Shown here: one piece after another, positions 1 through 6,584 of the stretch
Numbering within the stretch: position 1 is the first letter of the stretch
How the letters are laid out: the number at the start of each line of letters is the position of its first letter
Origin: an uncultured Ruminococcus sp.
GTDB lineage: Bacteria; Bacillota; Clostridia; Oscillospirales; Acutalibacteraceae
Reading direction: 5' to 3'
Length of the DNA stretch: 12,227 bases
Assembly (NCBI GenBank): GCA_902802975.1
Contig: CADCOF010000265.1
Location: 1-12,227, forward strand
Made by a program: the position numbers and the translations under genes
Notes under the pieces: generated by a model
What the model was told of the DNA's origin: nothing
Database searches by the model: none
Seen by the model: the letters and a program-made list of their open reading frames with translations, nothing else

Positions 1-14
1 AAAAAGTTTTTTGC

Positions 15-65
15 GCAGCTTTTTTTCAAAAAAGCTGCCGAGGGTGTGGGGCGAGCAGCCCCACA
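15..65. repeat. Pair of perfect hairpins upstream of the methyltransferase
   Basis: Two perfect inverted repeats lie back to back. The first pairs GCAGCTTTTTT (15-25) with AAAAAAGCTGC (28-38) around a 2-nt loop. The second pairs TGTGGGGC (45-52) with GCCCCACA (58-65) around a 5-nt loop. The AT-rich flanks (1-14 and 66-90) contain further runs of A and T. The first hairpin has T-runs inside its stem rather than a clean T-tail, so it is not a typical terminator. The layout resembles the short palindromic intergenic repeats common in Ruminococcus-like genomes, but copy number cannot be judged from this window. No promoter for the following gene is obvious here. Confidence 0.6.
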
Positions 66-102
66 AAATAGCTAAAGTTTTCTAAAAAAAGGAGTAAAAA
101 AG

Positions 103-906
103 TTGAAACTTGATCACATAGACAACGGAAGTGAGTTCGATTTCGGAAAAGTGTCGAATGATTACGCCTTGTACCGTGATATATATCCCAAAAGCATGTA
201 TGACAAGCTTGTACAATTCGGAATAGGAAAACAATCTCAGCGTATACTTGATCTCGGCAGCGGAACAGCAGTACTGCCTGTGAATATGGCACATAACGGA
301 GCAGTGTTTACGGCAACAGATATTTCGGAAAATCAAATACAATTTGGAAGAAAGACAGCTGCCGAAAGAGGTATAGACAATATTGATTTCAAAGTCTGTT
401 CCGCGGAGGATACGGGATTTGAGGATAACACATTTGATGCAGTTACAGCAGTTCAGTGCTTTCAATATTTTGACGCAGAAAAAGCGGCAAACGAGATTTT
501 TCGCATATTAAAACCGCAAGGTTTATTCTGCAAAATCTTCATGGACTGGCTGTCATATGAAGATGAGATTGTATCGGAAACTGAACGCCTTGTACTCAAA
601 TATAATCCCGATTGGAGCGGCAGCGGTTTCGAGAAATTCAGATACTCATATCCTGAATGGGCTGACAGAAAATTCGATATTGACACTATTCATTCGTACA
701 ACGCCACTCTCGAATTTTCGAAAGATTCGTGGATAGGACGAATAAGGAGCTGCCGTGGTGTGGGTGCAAGCTTACCTCATGATATGGTGGCAAAATTGGA
801 AAAGGAGCTGCGAGGGCAGCTTGACAAATACAGCGAACCTCTTCACATAATGCACCAAATACATATTGAGATTTATAGATCATGTAAAAATATTCTATTG
901 AGTTAG
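103..906 (+). CDS. Class I SAM-dependent methyltransferase
   Basis: This 267-aa soluble protein is a Rossmann-fold methyltransferase of the Methyltransf_11/25 type. Motif I is ILDLGSGTA (residues 48-56), the acidic end of strand 2 is D73 in TATDIS, the AED triplet at 101-103 is the usual adenine-side contact, and FDAVTAVQCFQYFD (111-124) and ILKPQG (135-140) are the later motifs. The C-terminal half (about 145-255), with LVLKYNPDWSGSG and CRGVGASL, resembles a widespread uncharacterised Firmicutes subgroup, so the substrate cannot be named. The start is TTG at 103, supported by GGAG at 91-94; no nearby ATG fits. The last 10 or so codons (from about 874) lie inside a MITE-like repeat that supplies the stop, so the native C-terminus was probably replaced by a short repeat-derived tail. 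Confidence 0.85.
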   Translation: MKLDHIDNGSEFDFGKVSNDYALYRDIYPKSMYDKLVQFGIGKQSQRILDLGSGTAVLPVNMAHNGAVFTATDISENQIQFGRKTAAERGIDNIDFKVCSAEDTGFEDNTFDAVTAVQCFQYFDAEKAANEIFRILKPQGLFCKIFMDWLSYEDEIVSETERLVLKYNPDWSGSGFEKFRYSYPEWADRKFDIDTIHSYNATLEFSKDSWIGRIRSCRGVGASLPHDMVAKLEKELRGQLDKYSEPLHIMHQIHIEIYRSCKNILLS

Positions 907-989
907 TAGTTGTTAGTTGTTAGATTCAAACCGGATTAGCTGCAAACTACCAACTCCGCTTTGAGTAATTATTTATGTCGTCTACTATA
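874..989 (+). mobile_element. Short MITE-like element, copy C, overlapping the methyltransferase 3' end
   Basis: The left end, TATAGATCAT followed by AAAATATTCTATTGAG, aligns with the left end of the long copy at 5342 (TATAGTAAACGTCATTTAAAATATTTTATTAAG). The right end, ATTTATGTCGTCTACTATA (971-989), aligns with the right end of the copy at 8599-8832 (ATTTATGTCGTTCACTATA). Inside, AGTTGTTAGTTGTTAG (about 907-922) forms an imperfect dyad with CTGCAAACTACCAACT (about 940-955). Most of the element also matches the reverse complement of 11740-11829. There is no coding capacity, so it would be a non-autonomous element mobilised in trans. It was recognised by comparison within the window only. Confidence 0.65.
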
Positions 990-991
990 AC
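961..991 (+). promoter_or_regulatory. Candidate promoter for the mntA-hepT pair
   Basis: TTGAGT (961-966) and TATAAC (986-991) are separated by 19 nt, slightly long for a sigma-A promoter. The -10 box is formed by the right terminus of the MITE-like element (ACTATA) plus the adjoining AC. A second -10-like word, TATACT, lies at 992-997 without a matched -35. The predicted start would be some 30 nt before the mntA start codon. This is a sequence match only. Confidence 0.35.
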
Positions 992-1026
992 TATACTGCT
1001 CAGGAAGAGACCGGGGGTGATCGGGT

Positions 1027-1311
1027 ATGAAATATAATATTCCCGATAGGGTGATGCACGATATAATTCATTTTGCGAAAAAAAACGGCGTTACAAAGGT
1101 CATACTTTTTGGTTCGCGGGCAAGGGGCACGCACACTGAAAGAAGCGACATTGACCTTGCAATAAGTGGGGGCGATTATCTTGATTTTTGTTACGATGTT
1201 CGGCAAGAGACGCACACACTGTTGATGTTTGATGTTGTTAACCTTGACCGAAAGATTACCGACGAGCTGAAAAAAGAGATAGACAGAGACGGGGTTGTGA
1301 TTTATGGATAA
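1027..1311 (+). CDS. mntA: MntA-like nucleotidyltransferase antitoxin
   Basis: This 94-aa protein is a minimal nucleotidyltransferase (MNT, NTP_transf_2) domain. It has the exact GSX10DXD signature: G29-S30, then D41 and D43 in RSDIDLA. A further acidic residue, D69 in MFDVVNL, is a likely third metal ligand. Proteins of this size and motif pair with HEPN partners (HI0073/HI0074 type). In characterised MntA-HepT systems the MNT protein neutralises the HEPN RNase by transferring AMP groups to a tyrosine near its active site. The start is ATG, with a GGGGGTGAT ribosome binding site at 1013-1021. The gene overlaps the downstream HEPN gene by 8 nt, so translation is probably coupled. Antitoxin activity is inferred from family and arrangement. 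All expected catalytic residues are present. Confidence 0.85.
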   Translation: MKYNIPDRVMHDIIHFAKKNGVTKVILFGSRARGTHTERSDIDLAISGGDYLDFCYDVRQETHTLLMFDVVNLDRKITDELKKEIDRDGVVIYG

Positions 1312-1711
1312 GCTTGATAATTTTACAAGGTGTTTGAATGTGTTAAAGAGTGCTGATTTCGCACACGCCGATGAGGACGATATATACAGAACGGGCATTA
1401 TAGGGCAATTCAATTTGACCTTTGAACTTGCATGGAAAGCGTTACAGGCTGTTTTGCGGGCACACGGCGCGGAAGGCGCGGGAACAGGTTCTCCGAGGGA
1501 AATATTACAGATTGGTTATAAGGTCGGCTTTGTGGACGATCAAGCTGTGTGGATTGCAATACTGAAAAAAAGGAATATATCTGTTCATATATACGATGAA
1601 GAGCAGATAGACGAGCTGCTTTTGATGATACGCGACAGCTTTATTCCGGCGTTTGAGAAGCTTGAAAAGACTTTAAGGGCAAAGCTGGCAGCTATTGGCA
1701 ATGAGATTTAA
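1304..1711 (+). CDS. hepT: HepT-like HEPN toxin (HI0074 family)
   Basis: This 135-aa, mostly helical protein is a HEPN-domain member of the nucleotidyltransferase substrate-binding (HI0074) family. FELAWK (40-45) is the family's helix-2 signature, and SPREILQIGYKVGF (63-76) follows. The catalytic HEPN motif RX4HXY is intact: R90, H95 and Y97 in RNISVHIYDE. In characterised systems R and H form the RNase active site of the dimer, and the tyrosine is the residue AMPylated by MntA. The start ATG at 1304 lies inside the end of mntA. A bidirectional terminator follows at 1781-1828. The order here is antitoxin first, toxin second. Toxicity is inferred; older annotation would call this a nucleotidyltransferase accessory subunit. 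Confidence 0.85.
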   Translation: MDKLDNFTRCLNVLKSADFAHADEDDIYRTGIIGQFNLTFELAWKALQAVLRAHGAEGAGTGSPREILQIGYKVGFVDDQAVWIAILKKRNISVHIYDEEQIDELLLMIRDSFIPAFEKLEKTLRAKLAAIGNEI

Positions 1712-1780
1712 ATATTTGTAACAATGTGCTTGGTCTCAATAACATAAAAAACGATAAACACCATTTACCCCAATATAAAA

Positions 1781-1828
1781 AGTCACTCTTAATTATCTGT
1801 ATTCGATAATCAGGAGTGACTATTTTTA
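1781..1828. terminator. Bidirectional rho-independent terminator
   Basis: AGTCACTC (1781-1788) pairs with GAGTGACT (1814-1821), and ATTATC (1792-1797) pairs with GATAAT (1805-1810), giving a long interrupted stem. On the plus strand the stem is followed by ATTTTT; on the minus strand the bases beyond the stem read as TTTTTAT. It lies between the convergent hepT (+) and CmpB-family (-) genes, where it can stop transcription from both sides. Confidence 0.85.
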
Positions 1829-1858
1829 AAAGTTCTGTTTTAAACAAGCATAGACAAA

Positions 1859-1995
1859 GCCGTTGTGGACGGTTCCCAACGGCAGGTGAGACGGTGGCAC
1901 GCCGTAGGCGCGACGGAAGGAGTATTGTCTTAAGTTAATGACATTGGAGCGAGGAGCCTACACCTCTGAGTGAAGCGTAGACGGGGGAGTATGTC
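1859..1995. repeat. GC-rich palindromic dispersed repeat between convergent genes
   Basis: This segment is clearly richer in GC than its surroundings. It starts with a perfect hairpin, GCCGTTG (1859-1865) with CAACGGC (1877-1883). It contains CGCC-gta-GGCG near 1900-1910 and GAGG/CCTC at 1951-1954/1963-1966. Two related words end its two halves: ACGGAAGGAGTATTGTC (1913-1929) and ACGGGGGAGTATGTC (1981-1995), suggesting a degenerate tandem unit of about 68 bp. It resembles the ACGGAGGGAGT-containing palindromic intergenic repeats I associate with gut Firmicutes genomes. Its right edge coincides with the stop codon of the minus-strand gene at 1994-1996. There is no convincing coding frame on either strand. 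Confidence 0.55.
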
Positions 1996-2803
1996 ACTTT
2001 TTTCTGAATGAATTTAAATATTCTTTCATACGGTTGCCTATCATGTTTTTTCTTGATCTATCCTCACTTTTGGAGATACTTCCTCCAAATTTAGTTATTC
2101 TGGATAGAAGATACTTCTGAGATATACTCAGTCCATCTGCGATAGAGCGTGCTTTTTCACGCGTTTCTTCTTCATAATCACTGATACGCTTTTTTATGTT
2201 GGACGGCGTAGACGCCACCACCTGATACACGGATTCGCCTTTCTCAATAAATTCACGATTGGCATTTTCTATTTTCTCAAGCAAAGATGACAGGCTTGCC
2301 TGAGTCAAAGCATAATCTGCACCAAAAATCATCATCAAGATGAGCGCCAAGGTTTCAAATGCTACAGAAGGCACTATGTTAATGATTAACGACATTATTG
2401 GAAATACATATTTTACAAGCGTTATTCCCATAAGACCAAAAAAGATACTTGCAGGCACACATATTCTGCCATTGATATTTAACGGGAATTTACTGTAATC
2501 CCACCAGCGTGCATTGAACAATGTTTCAAGTCCCCATGATGTTACAAACTCTATAATTGCACTTCCAAACATACAGATAAAGAAAAGCTTTAACGTTGTC
2601 ATTTCAGCACTGACAAATATAGGAACATTGTTGACCAAAAAATAAAGGAACATTATACAAAAGCCGTAGATAGGGCAGATGGGACCGAAAAGAAACCCTC
2701 TGTTCTGAAAGCATTTATCTTCAAACGGAATATAAACCATTTCCCACAGCCATCCAAGAAAACTGTAGATCATGAAGAAAACAACTATCTGAGAAATGCT
2801 CAT
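1994..2803 (-). CDS. CmpB-family membrane protein (putative ABC transporter type IV)
   Basis: This 269-aa polytopic protein belongs to the family named putative ABC-transporter type IV (CmpB, PF06541), whose biochemical role is unknown. About five hydrophobic segments are visible near residues 5-25, 41-65, 70-95, 116-141 and 147-168. The family signatures are NRGFLFGPICPIYGF (34-48) and WWDYSKFPLNINGRIC (100-115). The charged C-terminal 100 residues (about 172-269) are predicted helical or coiled-coil and likely cytoplasmic. The start ATG has AAAGGGA upstream, inside the 3' end of the preceding gene, from whose stop it is only 3 nt away; coupling is likely. No ATP-binding subunit is nearby, so a transporter function is not supported by context. 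A second member of the family lies at 9280-10134. Confidence 0.85.
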   Translation of the reverse strand: MSISQIVVFFMIYSFLGWLWEMVYIPFEDKCFQNRGFLFGPICPIYGFCIMFLYFLVNNVPIFVSAEMTTLKLFFICMFGSAIIEFVTSWGLETLFNARWWDYSKFPLNINGRICVPASIFFGLMGITLVKYVFPIMSLIINIVPSVAFETLALILMMIFGADYALTQASLSSLLEKIENANREFIEKGESVYQVVASTPSNIKKRISDYEEETREKARSIADGLSISQKYLLSRITKFGGSISKSEDRSRKNMIGNRMKEYLNSFRKK

Positions 2804-2806
2804 AAA

Positions 2807-3097
2807 TCAATTCCCTTTTGATGCGTTTGTAAAAACATTCATAGCTATGGCGCGCAGTTTTTCAGTGTCACTGCCTGTGAGTTTTCCACCATTTTTCAGT
2901 ATTTCAAAGATTTCCGGTGCTTGTTTTATGCAAGCGTCTGCAGCCTGTGAACAAGCGAACTTCCTGACAGCGGGCGGCATTTTATTCAGTATCTCTTTCG
3001 GTACAAGCGACATAATGGCATTTGCAGCGTTATCGTTATCATTACCGGAGTTTTGAAGTATGTTCTGACCCATGTTAACAATAGATTCAAGATTCAT
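2807..3097 (-). CDS. Small helical protein of unknown function (96 aa)
   Basis: I do not recognise this protein. The ATG at 3097 is preferred because AGAAGGGAG precedes it at 9-nt spacing; a TTG 30 nt upstream lacks this support. It has no signal peptide or membrane segment. The sequence is alternating polar and hydrophobic and looks all-helical, with an N/D-rich stretch (NSGNDNDNAANA, about 16-27) and a helix around MPPAVRKFACSQAADACIKQ containing two cysteines. It is co-transcribed with the CmpB-family gene, 3 nt upstream of it, behind its own promoter, so the two probably act together. It could be an accessory or regulatory partner of the membrane protein; that is inference from spacing alone. 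Confidence 0.7.
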   Translation of the reverse strand: MNLESIVNMGQNILQNSGNDNDNAANAIMSLVPKEILNKMPPAVRKFACSQAADACIKQAPEIFEILKNGGKLTGSDTEKLRAIAMNVFTNASKGN

Positions 3098-3153
3098 TTT
3101 GGAATTCTCCCTTCTGAAAAAAGTCAATTATTATGAAATTAATGTACATTTAT

Positions 3154-3182
3154 ATTTAACCACAAATGGTTCAAAAAGTCAA
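3154..3182 (-). promoter_or_regulatory. Promoter of the 96-aa protein/CmpB pair
   Basis: On the minus strand TTGACT (3182-3177) is followed 17 nt later by TTAAAT (3159-3154), a sigma-A-like pair with a near-consensus -35 and a fair -10. It lies about 57 nt upstream of the ATG at 3097, and after the terminator of the upstream pgcA gene. Confidence 0.55.
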
Positions 3183-3266
3183 TCAAAATAAGTCACGTAT
3201 TTATTATTTCAGAATAAAGAACAATACATTTTATTATTCCAAATAAGCGGTTTATTGATTATAACT

Positions 3267-3302
3267 AAAAACACGACCGCGAAATTAGCAAGCCGTGTTT
3301 TT
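3267..3302 (-). terminator. Rho-independent terminator of pgcA
   Basis: On the minus strand AAAAACACG (3302-3294) pairs perfectly with CGTGTTTTT (3275-3267), an apical CGGC/CGGT region lying between. The stem runs directly into the T-run. It begins 27 nt after the pgcA stop and isolates that gene from the pair downstream. Confidence 0.8.
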
Positions 3303-3328
3303 ACATTATCAATTACTGAGCGTTATTC

Positions 3329-5074
3329 TTAATCTTTGTTTTCTTCAGATGGGAAGAAATCCTTTGAACTCTTCACAAATGCGATAAGATTATTTACCGT
3401 ATCAATTGCTTCTTCGTCACTGTTGCCAACGCCTGTGAAATAAATCTTGATCTTTGGTTCTGTGCCGGAAGGACGAACAATGACTGCGTTACCATTTTCA
3501 AGGAAGAACGACAGAACATTTGACTTTGGCAAGTCTATTTTCTTTTCTTCGTTGGTAACAAAGTTCTTGTCAAACTGCAGGAGATAATCGGCATGTCGGA
3601 TAATCTTGAATCCCGCAATAGTGTCAGTTTTCATATTGCGAAGGCTATCCATGATTGTCTTCATTGTTTCCATGCCCGATTCGCCCTTAAAATCAAAGCT
3701 TTCTGTTACATTCTTGTAGTAACCGTATTTCGAGTAAAGTCCGTCGAGTATGCTTGAGAGAGATTCTCCTTTTTTCTTGTAGTAAGCTGCCATTTCGCAA
3801 ATGAGCATCGAAGCTACAACGGCGTCTTTATCACGCACATAAGTGCCGGCGAGATATCCATAGCTTTCCTCAAAGCCGAAAACATACCTGTACTCTTGAT
3901 TTTTCTCCTCCAAACGAAGGATTTGCTCTCCAATGTACTTAAAACCTGTGAGTACGTTACGAACTTCAACACCGTAGTTTGCAGCTACTCTGTCAACAAG
4001 TACGCTTGTAACGATTGTTTTTACCATAACAGGATCAGCCGGCAGCGTGCCAAGTTCAATTCGGCTATTAAGTATATAATCGGTCAGCATAATGCCTGTT
4101 TCATTTCCGGTAAGCAAACGGTATCCGTTACCCTCGGGCACAGCTATTCCCACGCGATCACTGTCAGGGTCGGTAGCAAGAAGCAGATCGGGCTTTACTT
4201 CGTAACAAAGCTTTAAGCCTTCTTCAAGAGCGTCTCTTCTTTCGGGATTGGGATAAGGACAAGTCGGGAAGTTTCCGTCGGGTTTCTCCTGACTTTTTAC
4301 GATGTGAACATCTTTAACACCGATCCTGTCGAGAATTTTTCGAACAAGCTTATTGCCTGCACCGTTAAGTGGAGTGTAAGCAACTCTGAGTTCCGCACCC
4401 TCGCATATACCTTTGCGGATAGATTGCTTTTCAACCTCCGAAAGATATGATTCATAGAATGTGTCGGAAATGAACTCGATAATGCCTTCACTTAAAGCCT
4501 TGTCAAAATCAACAAGTTTTACATCGTCAAAGCAGTCTATTTTCTGTATCTCACTGTACACCTCATTTGCCGCCGTGTCTGTCATCTGACATCCGTCAGA
4601 ACCGTAACACTTGTAGCCGTTGTAGATTGCGGGGTTATGACTCGCAGTGACCATAATGCCCGCCTGACTCTTATGATATCTTACGGCATAGGACACAACA
4701 GGCGTTGGCTGAAGTTCTGTTGAAAGGTACACTTTAATACCGTTTGCAGCCAATACACGCGCTGCTTCATTCGCAAAAAGATCAGATTTAATTCTTGAAT
4801 CATATGAGATTGAAACCGACGCATTGTCATAGTGATTAAGAAGGTAGTTCGCAAGTCCCTGAGTGGCAACTCGAACAGTGTATATATTCATTCTGTTCGT
4901 ACCTGCACCGATCTCACCTCTAAGTCCGGCTGTTCCGAATTCAAGGCTTCGGTAGAAACGGTCTCTTATATTTTTTTCGTCGTTTTCAATGCTCTTGAGT
5001 TCCTCAATGAGGCTGCTGTCATCAACGGCCTTTTCAATCCATCTTTCATATAACGATTTGATTACTGAATCCAT
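3329..5074 (-). CDS. pgcA: Alpha-phosphoglucomutase / phosphomannomutase (phospho-sugar mutase)
   Basis: This 581-aa cytoplasmic enzyme interconverts hexose 1- and 6-phosphates, feeding UDP-glucose, glycolipid and wall polymer synthesis. It is full length for the Bacillus subtilis PgcA type. In order: TAGLRGEIGAGTNRMN (48-63), the phosphoserine loop TASHNP with catalytic S145, the Mg-binding loop DPDSDR (D302, D304, D306), the sugar-specificity loop FGFEESYGY (399-407), and the phosphate-binding loop RPSGTEPK (534-541). I place the start at the ATG at 5074, because the AAAGGGAG site sits 9 nt upstream of it; the ATG at 5083 directly abuts that site and has no spacing. The gene has its own promoter, a structured leader and a terminator. 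Preference for glucose or mannose phosphate cannot be read from the sequence with certainty. Confidence 0.93.
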   Translation of the reverse strand: MDSVIKSLYERWIEKAVDDSSLIEELKSIENDEKNIRDRFYRSLEFGTAGLRGEIGAGTNRMNIYTVRVATQGLANYLLNHYDNASVSISYDSRIKSDLFANEAARVLAANGIKVYLSTELQPTPVVSYAVRYHKSQAGIMVTASHNPAIYNGYKCYGSDGCQMTDTAANEVYSEIQKIDCFDDVKLVDFDKALSEGIIEFISDTFYESYLSEVEKQSIRKGICEGAELRVAYTPLNGAGNKLVRKILDRIGVKDVHIVKSQEKPDGNFPTCPYPNPERRDALEEGLKLCYEVKPDLLLATDPDSDRVGIAVPEGNGYRLLTGNETGIMLTDYILNSRIELGTLPADPVMVKTIVTSVLVDRVAANYGVEVRNVLTGFKYIGEQILRLEEKNQEYRYVFGFEESYGYLAGTYVRDKDAVVASMLICEMAAYYKKKGESLSSILDGLYSKYGYYKNVTESFDFKGESGMETMKTIMDSLRNMKTDTIAGFKIIRHADYLLQFDKNFVTNEEKKIDLPKSNVLSFFLENGNAVIVRPSGTEPKIKIYFTGVGNSDEEAIDTVNNLIAFVKSSKDFFPSEENKD

Positions 5075-5085
5075 AAAACACATCT

Positions 5086-5211
5086 CCCTTTGATTTTATC
5101 ATGCAGGGAACCCACCCATGCACGATCACATACCTGCTTTCCAGTATATACACACTTGACGCTGTATGTGCATTGAAGCTGCAAAAACAAAACAAAATGG
5201 CAGCTCGATAC
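5086..5211 (-). promoter_or_regulatory. Structured 5' leader of pgcA
   Basis: Between the predicted transcription start (about 5211) and the ribosome binding site (5092-5086) the leader can form three successive hairpins. In RNA order they are: GCAGCT-type arms 5205-5200/5182-5177; CACATAC/GTATGTG arms 5170-5164/5133-5127; and a 7-bp stem with a one-base bulge, 5122-5115/5108-5102, ending some 10 nt before the ribosome binding site. An alternative pairing, TGCAC (5172-5168) with GTGCA (5123-5119), would break both the second and third hairpins. I do not recognise a known riboswitch class. Regulatory function is inferred from this competing structure. Confidence 0.4.
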
Positions 5212-5217
5212 AGGAAT

Positions 5218-5246
5218 ATAATATCACAATATTAGTAAAATTTCAA
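5218..5246 (-). promoter_or_regulatory. Promoter of pgcA
   Basis: On the minus strand TTGAAA (5246-5241) and TATTAT (5223-5218) are 17 nt apart, and TGA directly before the -10 makes it an extended -10. Each box differs from consensus at one position. It implies a leader of about 135 nt before the pgcA start. Confidence 0.65.
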
Positions 5247-5341
5247 TTGCTTTTTAGAAAATTAATGAAATTTATCGGTTCTTCGTGAGATAACTGTAAC
5301 AAAGTGATATTTTACCGCATATTATTATCATAAGTGAGATT

Positions 5342-5576
5342 TATAGTAAACGTCATTTAAAATATTTTATTAAGAGAATTTGTGAGTGTGGAGTTTTGAG
5401 AGTTGAGAGTTGAGTTTGGGGTGTACGCAAAAAATATTTACTCACAACAAAATCTAAAGTATCAAGCAGAAGCTTTATCGGGAAAGAACCCCCCGCAAAC
5501 AAAATAACTCCACTCTCAACACTCCACACTGAAAAAAGTGTTAAAGAACATTTTTTACAATGATCACCGATATTAT
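5342..5576 (+). mobile_element. Long MITE-like element, copy A
   Basis: This non-coding element is closely similar along most of its length to 8599-8832. The left end is TATAGTAAACGTCAT. Next comes GTGTGGAGTTTTGAGAG with tandem GAGAGTT-like heptads (about 5388-5415), then a central stretch shared with the other copy (for example TCTAAAGTATCAA), then CTCCACTCTCAACACTCCACA (5506-5526) as the complementary arm. The right terminus is degraded, reading about GATCACCGATATTATA instead of GTTCACTATA. The right arm has one heptad fewer than the other long copy. It lies between the divergent pgcA and 5669-6556 transcription units. Confidence 0.7.
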
Positions 5577-5578
5577 AC

Positions 5579-5607
5579 TTGTATATTTTCAAATTTTGAT
5601 GTACAAT
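5579..5607 (+). promoter_or_regulatory. Candidate promoter of the 5669-8566 operon
   Basis: TTGTAT (5579-5584) and TACAAT (5602-5607) have 17-nt spacing, just past the decayed right end of the MITE-like element. The -10 is good and the -35 is poor. It is about 60 nt upstream of the GTG start at 5669. Confidence 0.4.
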
Positions 5608-5668
5608 AATAATGGAATTTTTTCGTGGTCAAATGATGCCTATTTTTACTTAATCGGAGGATTATGTT

Positions 5669-6556
5669 GTGAGAAATGAAGAAAATAAATCTATGTCCAT
5701 AAATGAGAACGATGTGAATTTATCACCCGAGCCGGCTGAAAAAGAGATACTTCCCCGAAAGCGAAAAATTATCAAAAATAATCAGTTGACTGTAAGCGTG
5801 TGTATTGTGTGCGCTGCATTCATGACTTGGTTTGTTTGGCGTGTAATGTTCAATCCGCTTTTTGATGGCGCATGGCATATGAAATACAATGGTTCGTACA
5901 TCGAAACTTATGATACGGCAGAGGAAGGTCTGGATAAAGACCCTTCGGCTACGAGTGATATTGCAGAGCGAGAAATCAAGTTTTCTCAGAATCTTACGTA
6001 TGAATTTCTCGACGATGGCGTATGCAGAGTTACTCTCGGTTCTATGTCTGTGGAAGGAACTTACGATTACGGAGTAACCGAACAGTACGGAAGAGTGCTG
6101 TCTGCAAGCGTTGTTTATGAGTATTCTCCTATTTTTTACGGCATATATAAAATTAAAACACAAGGAAATATCTTTACCGGGCGCAGTATGAATCTTGAGG
6201 AAATACCATCAGAATACGAGACCGAAAACAACCTTTTGGGAACTCCGGAAAATATTACGCTTGTCAGGGGAAAAGGAGAACTGGAGCTGGAGCAGATTGA
6301 GGATCCGGAATATGACGAGCGGCTTTACGGCAGTTGGCACGATGATGGCTCAAACGTTACATTTGAATTCACCGAAGACGGTCATATGATCAGATCAACT
6401 TCTGATGGAGTTTCTATGGATCATATATACACCATTACCGAGGATAATGTAATATTTGCGAAATATGTGGTTGATAGGGAAGAGTCGTATGAAATCAGAT
6501 ATGAATTCAAAAATGGCACTCTGTATTTAAACGACACCGAAATGCGAAAGCTGTAA
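5669..6556 (+). CDS. Single-pass membrane protein with two lipocalin-like modules
   Basis: I cannot name this 295-aa protein. It has a charged cytoplasmic N-terminus ending in RKRKIIK (30-36), one transmembrane helix at about 40-61, and an extracytoplasmic remainder. Two beta-rich modules each begin with a GxW motif: GAW at 67-69 and GSW at 221-223. The second continues NVTFEFTEDGHM...YTITEDNVIF, as in DUF5640/lipocalin-like domains that are common in Clostridia envelope proteins. The start is GTG at 5669, with CGGAGG at 5655-5660; an ATG at 5664 stops after two codons, and the in-frame ATG at 5693 has a weaker site. It is first in a probable operon, 28 nt before cysE. Ligand and role are unknown. 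Confidence 0.7.
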   Translation: MRNEENKSMSINENDVNLSPEPAEKEILPRKRKIIKNNQLTVSVCIVCAAFMTWFVWRVMFNPLFDGAWHMKYNGSYIETYDTAEEGLDKDPSATSDIAEREIKFSQNLTYEFLDDGVCRVTLGSMSVEGTYDYGVTEQYGRVLSASVVYEYSPIFYGIYKIKTQGNIFTGRSMNLEEIPSEYETENNLLGTPENITLVRGKGELELEQIEDPEYDERLYGSWHDDGSNVTFEFTEDGHMIRSTSDGVSMDHIYTITEDNVIFAKYVVDREESYEIRYEFKNGTLYLNDTEMRKL

Positions 6557-6584
6557 CCTGTACGGATAAATGGAGCAATGATTT

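Noticed and set aside
15..38. Perfect hairpin at the window start as a terminator
   Set aside because: The T-run lies inside the stem rather than after it, and no upstream gene is visible to be terminated.
3098..3127. TTG-initiated extension of the 96-aa protein
   Set aside because: The extension lies over the ribosome binding site AGAAGGGAG that serves the ATG at 3097.
5075..5083. Upstream ATG at 5083 as the pgcA start
   Set aside because: The ribosome binding site GGGAG directly abuts this ATG; the ATG at 5074 has proper 9-nt spacing.
5388..5526. CRISPR-like repeats (GAGAGTT units and their complement)
   Set aside because: The units are only 7 bp in direct tandem, with no spacers and no cas genes; they form the arms of an inverted repeat.
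5353..5592. Possible minus-strand gene across the long repeat at 5342-5576
   Set aside because: The region is a near-copy of another non-coding element, and its open frame is low complexity and is not conserved as a frame.
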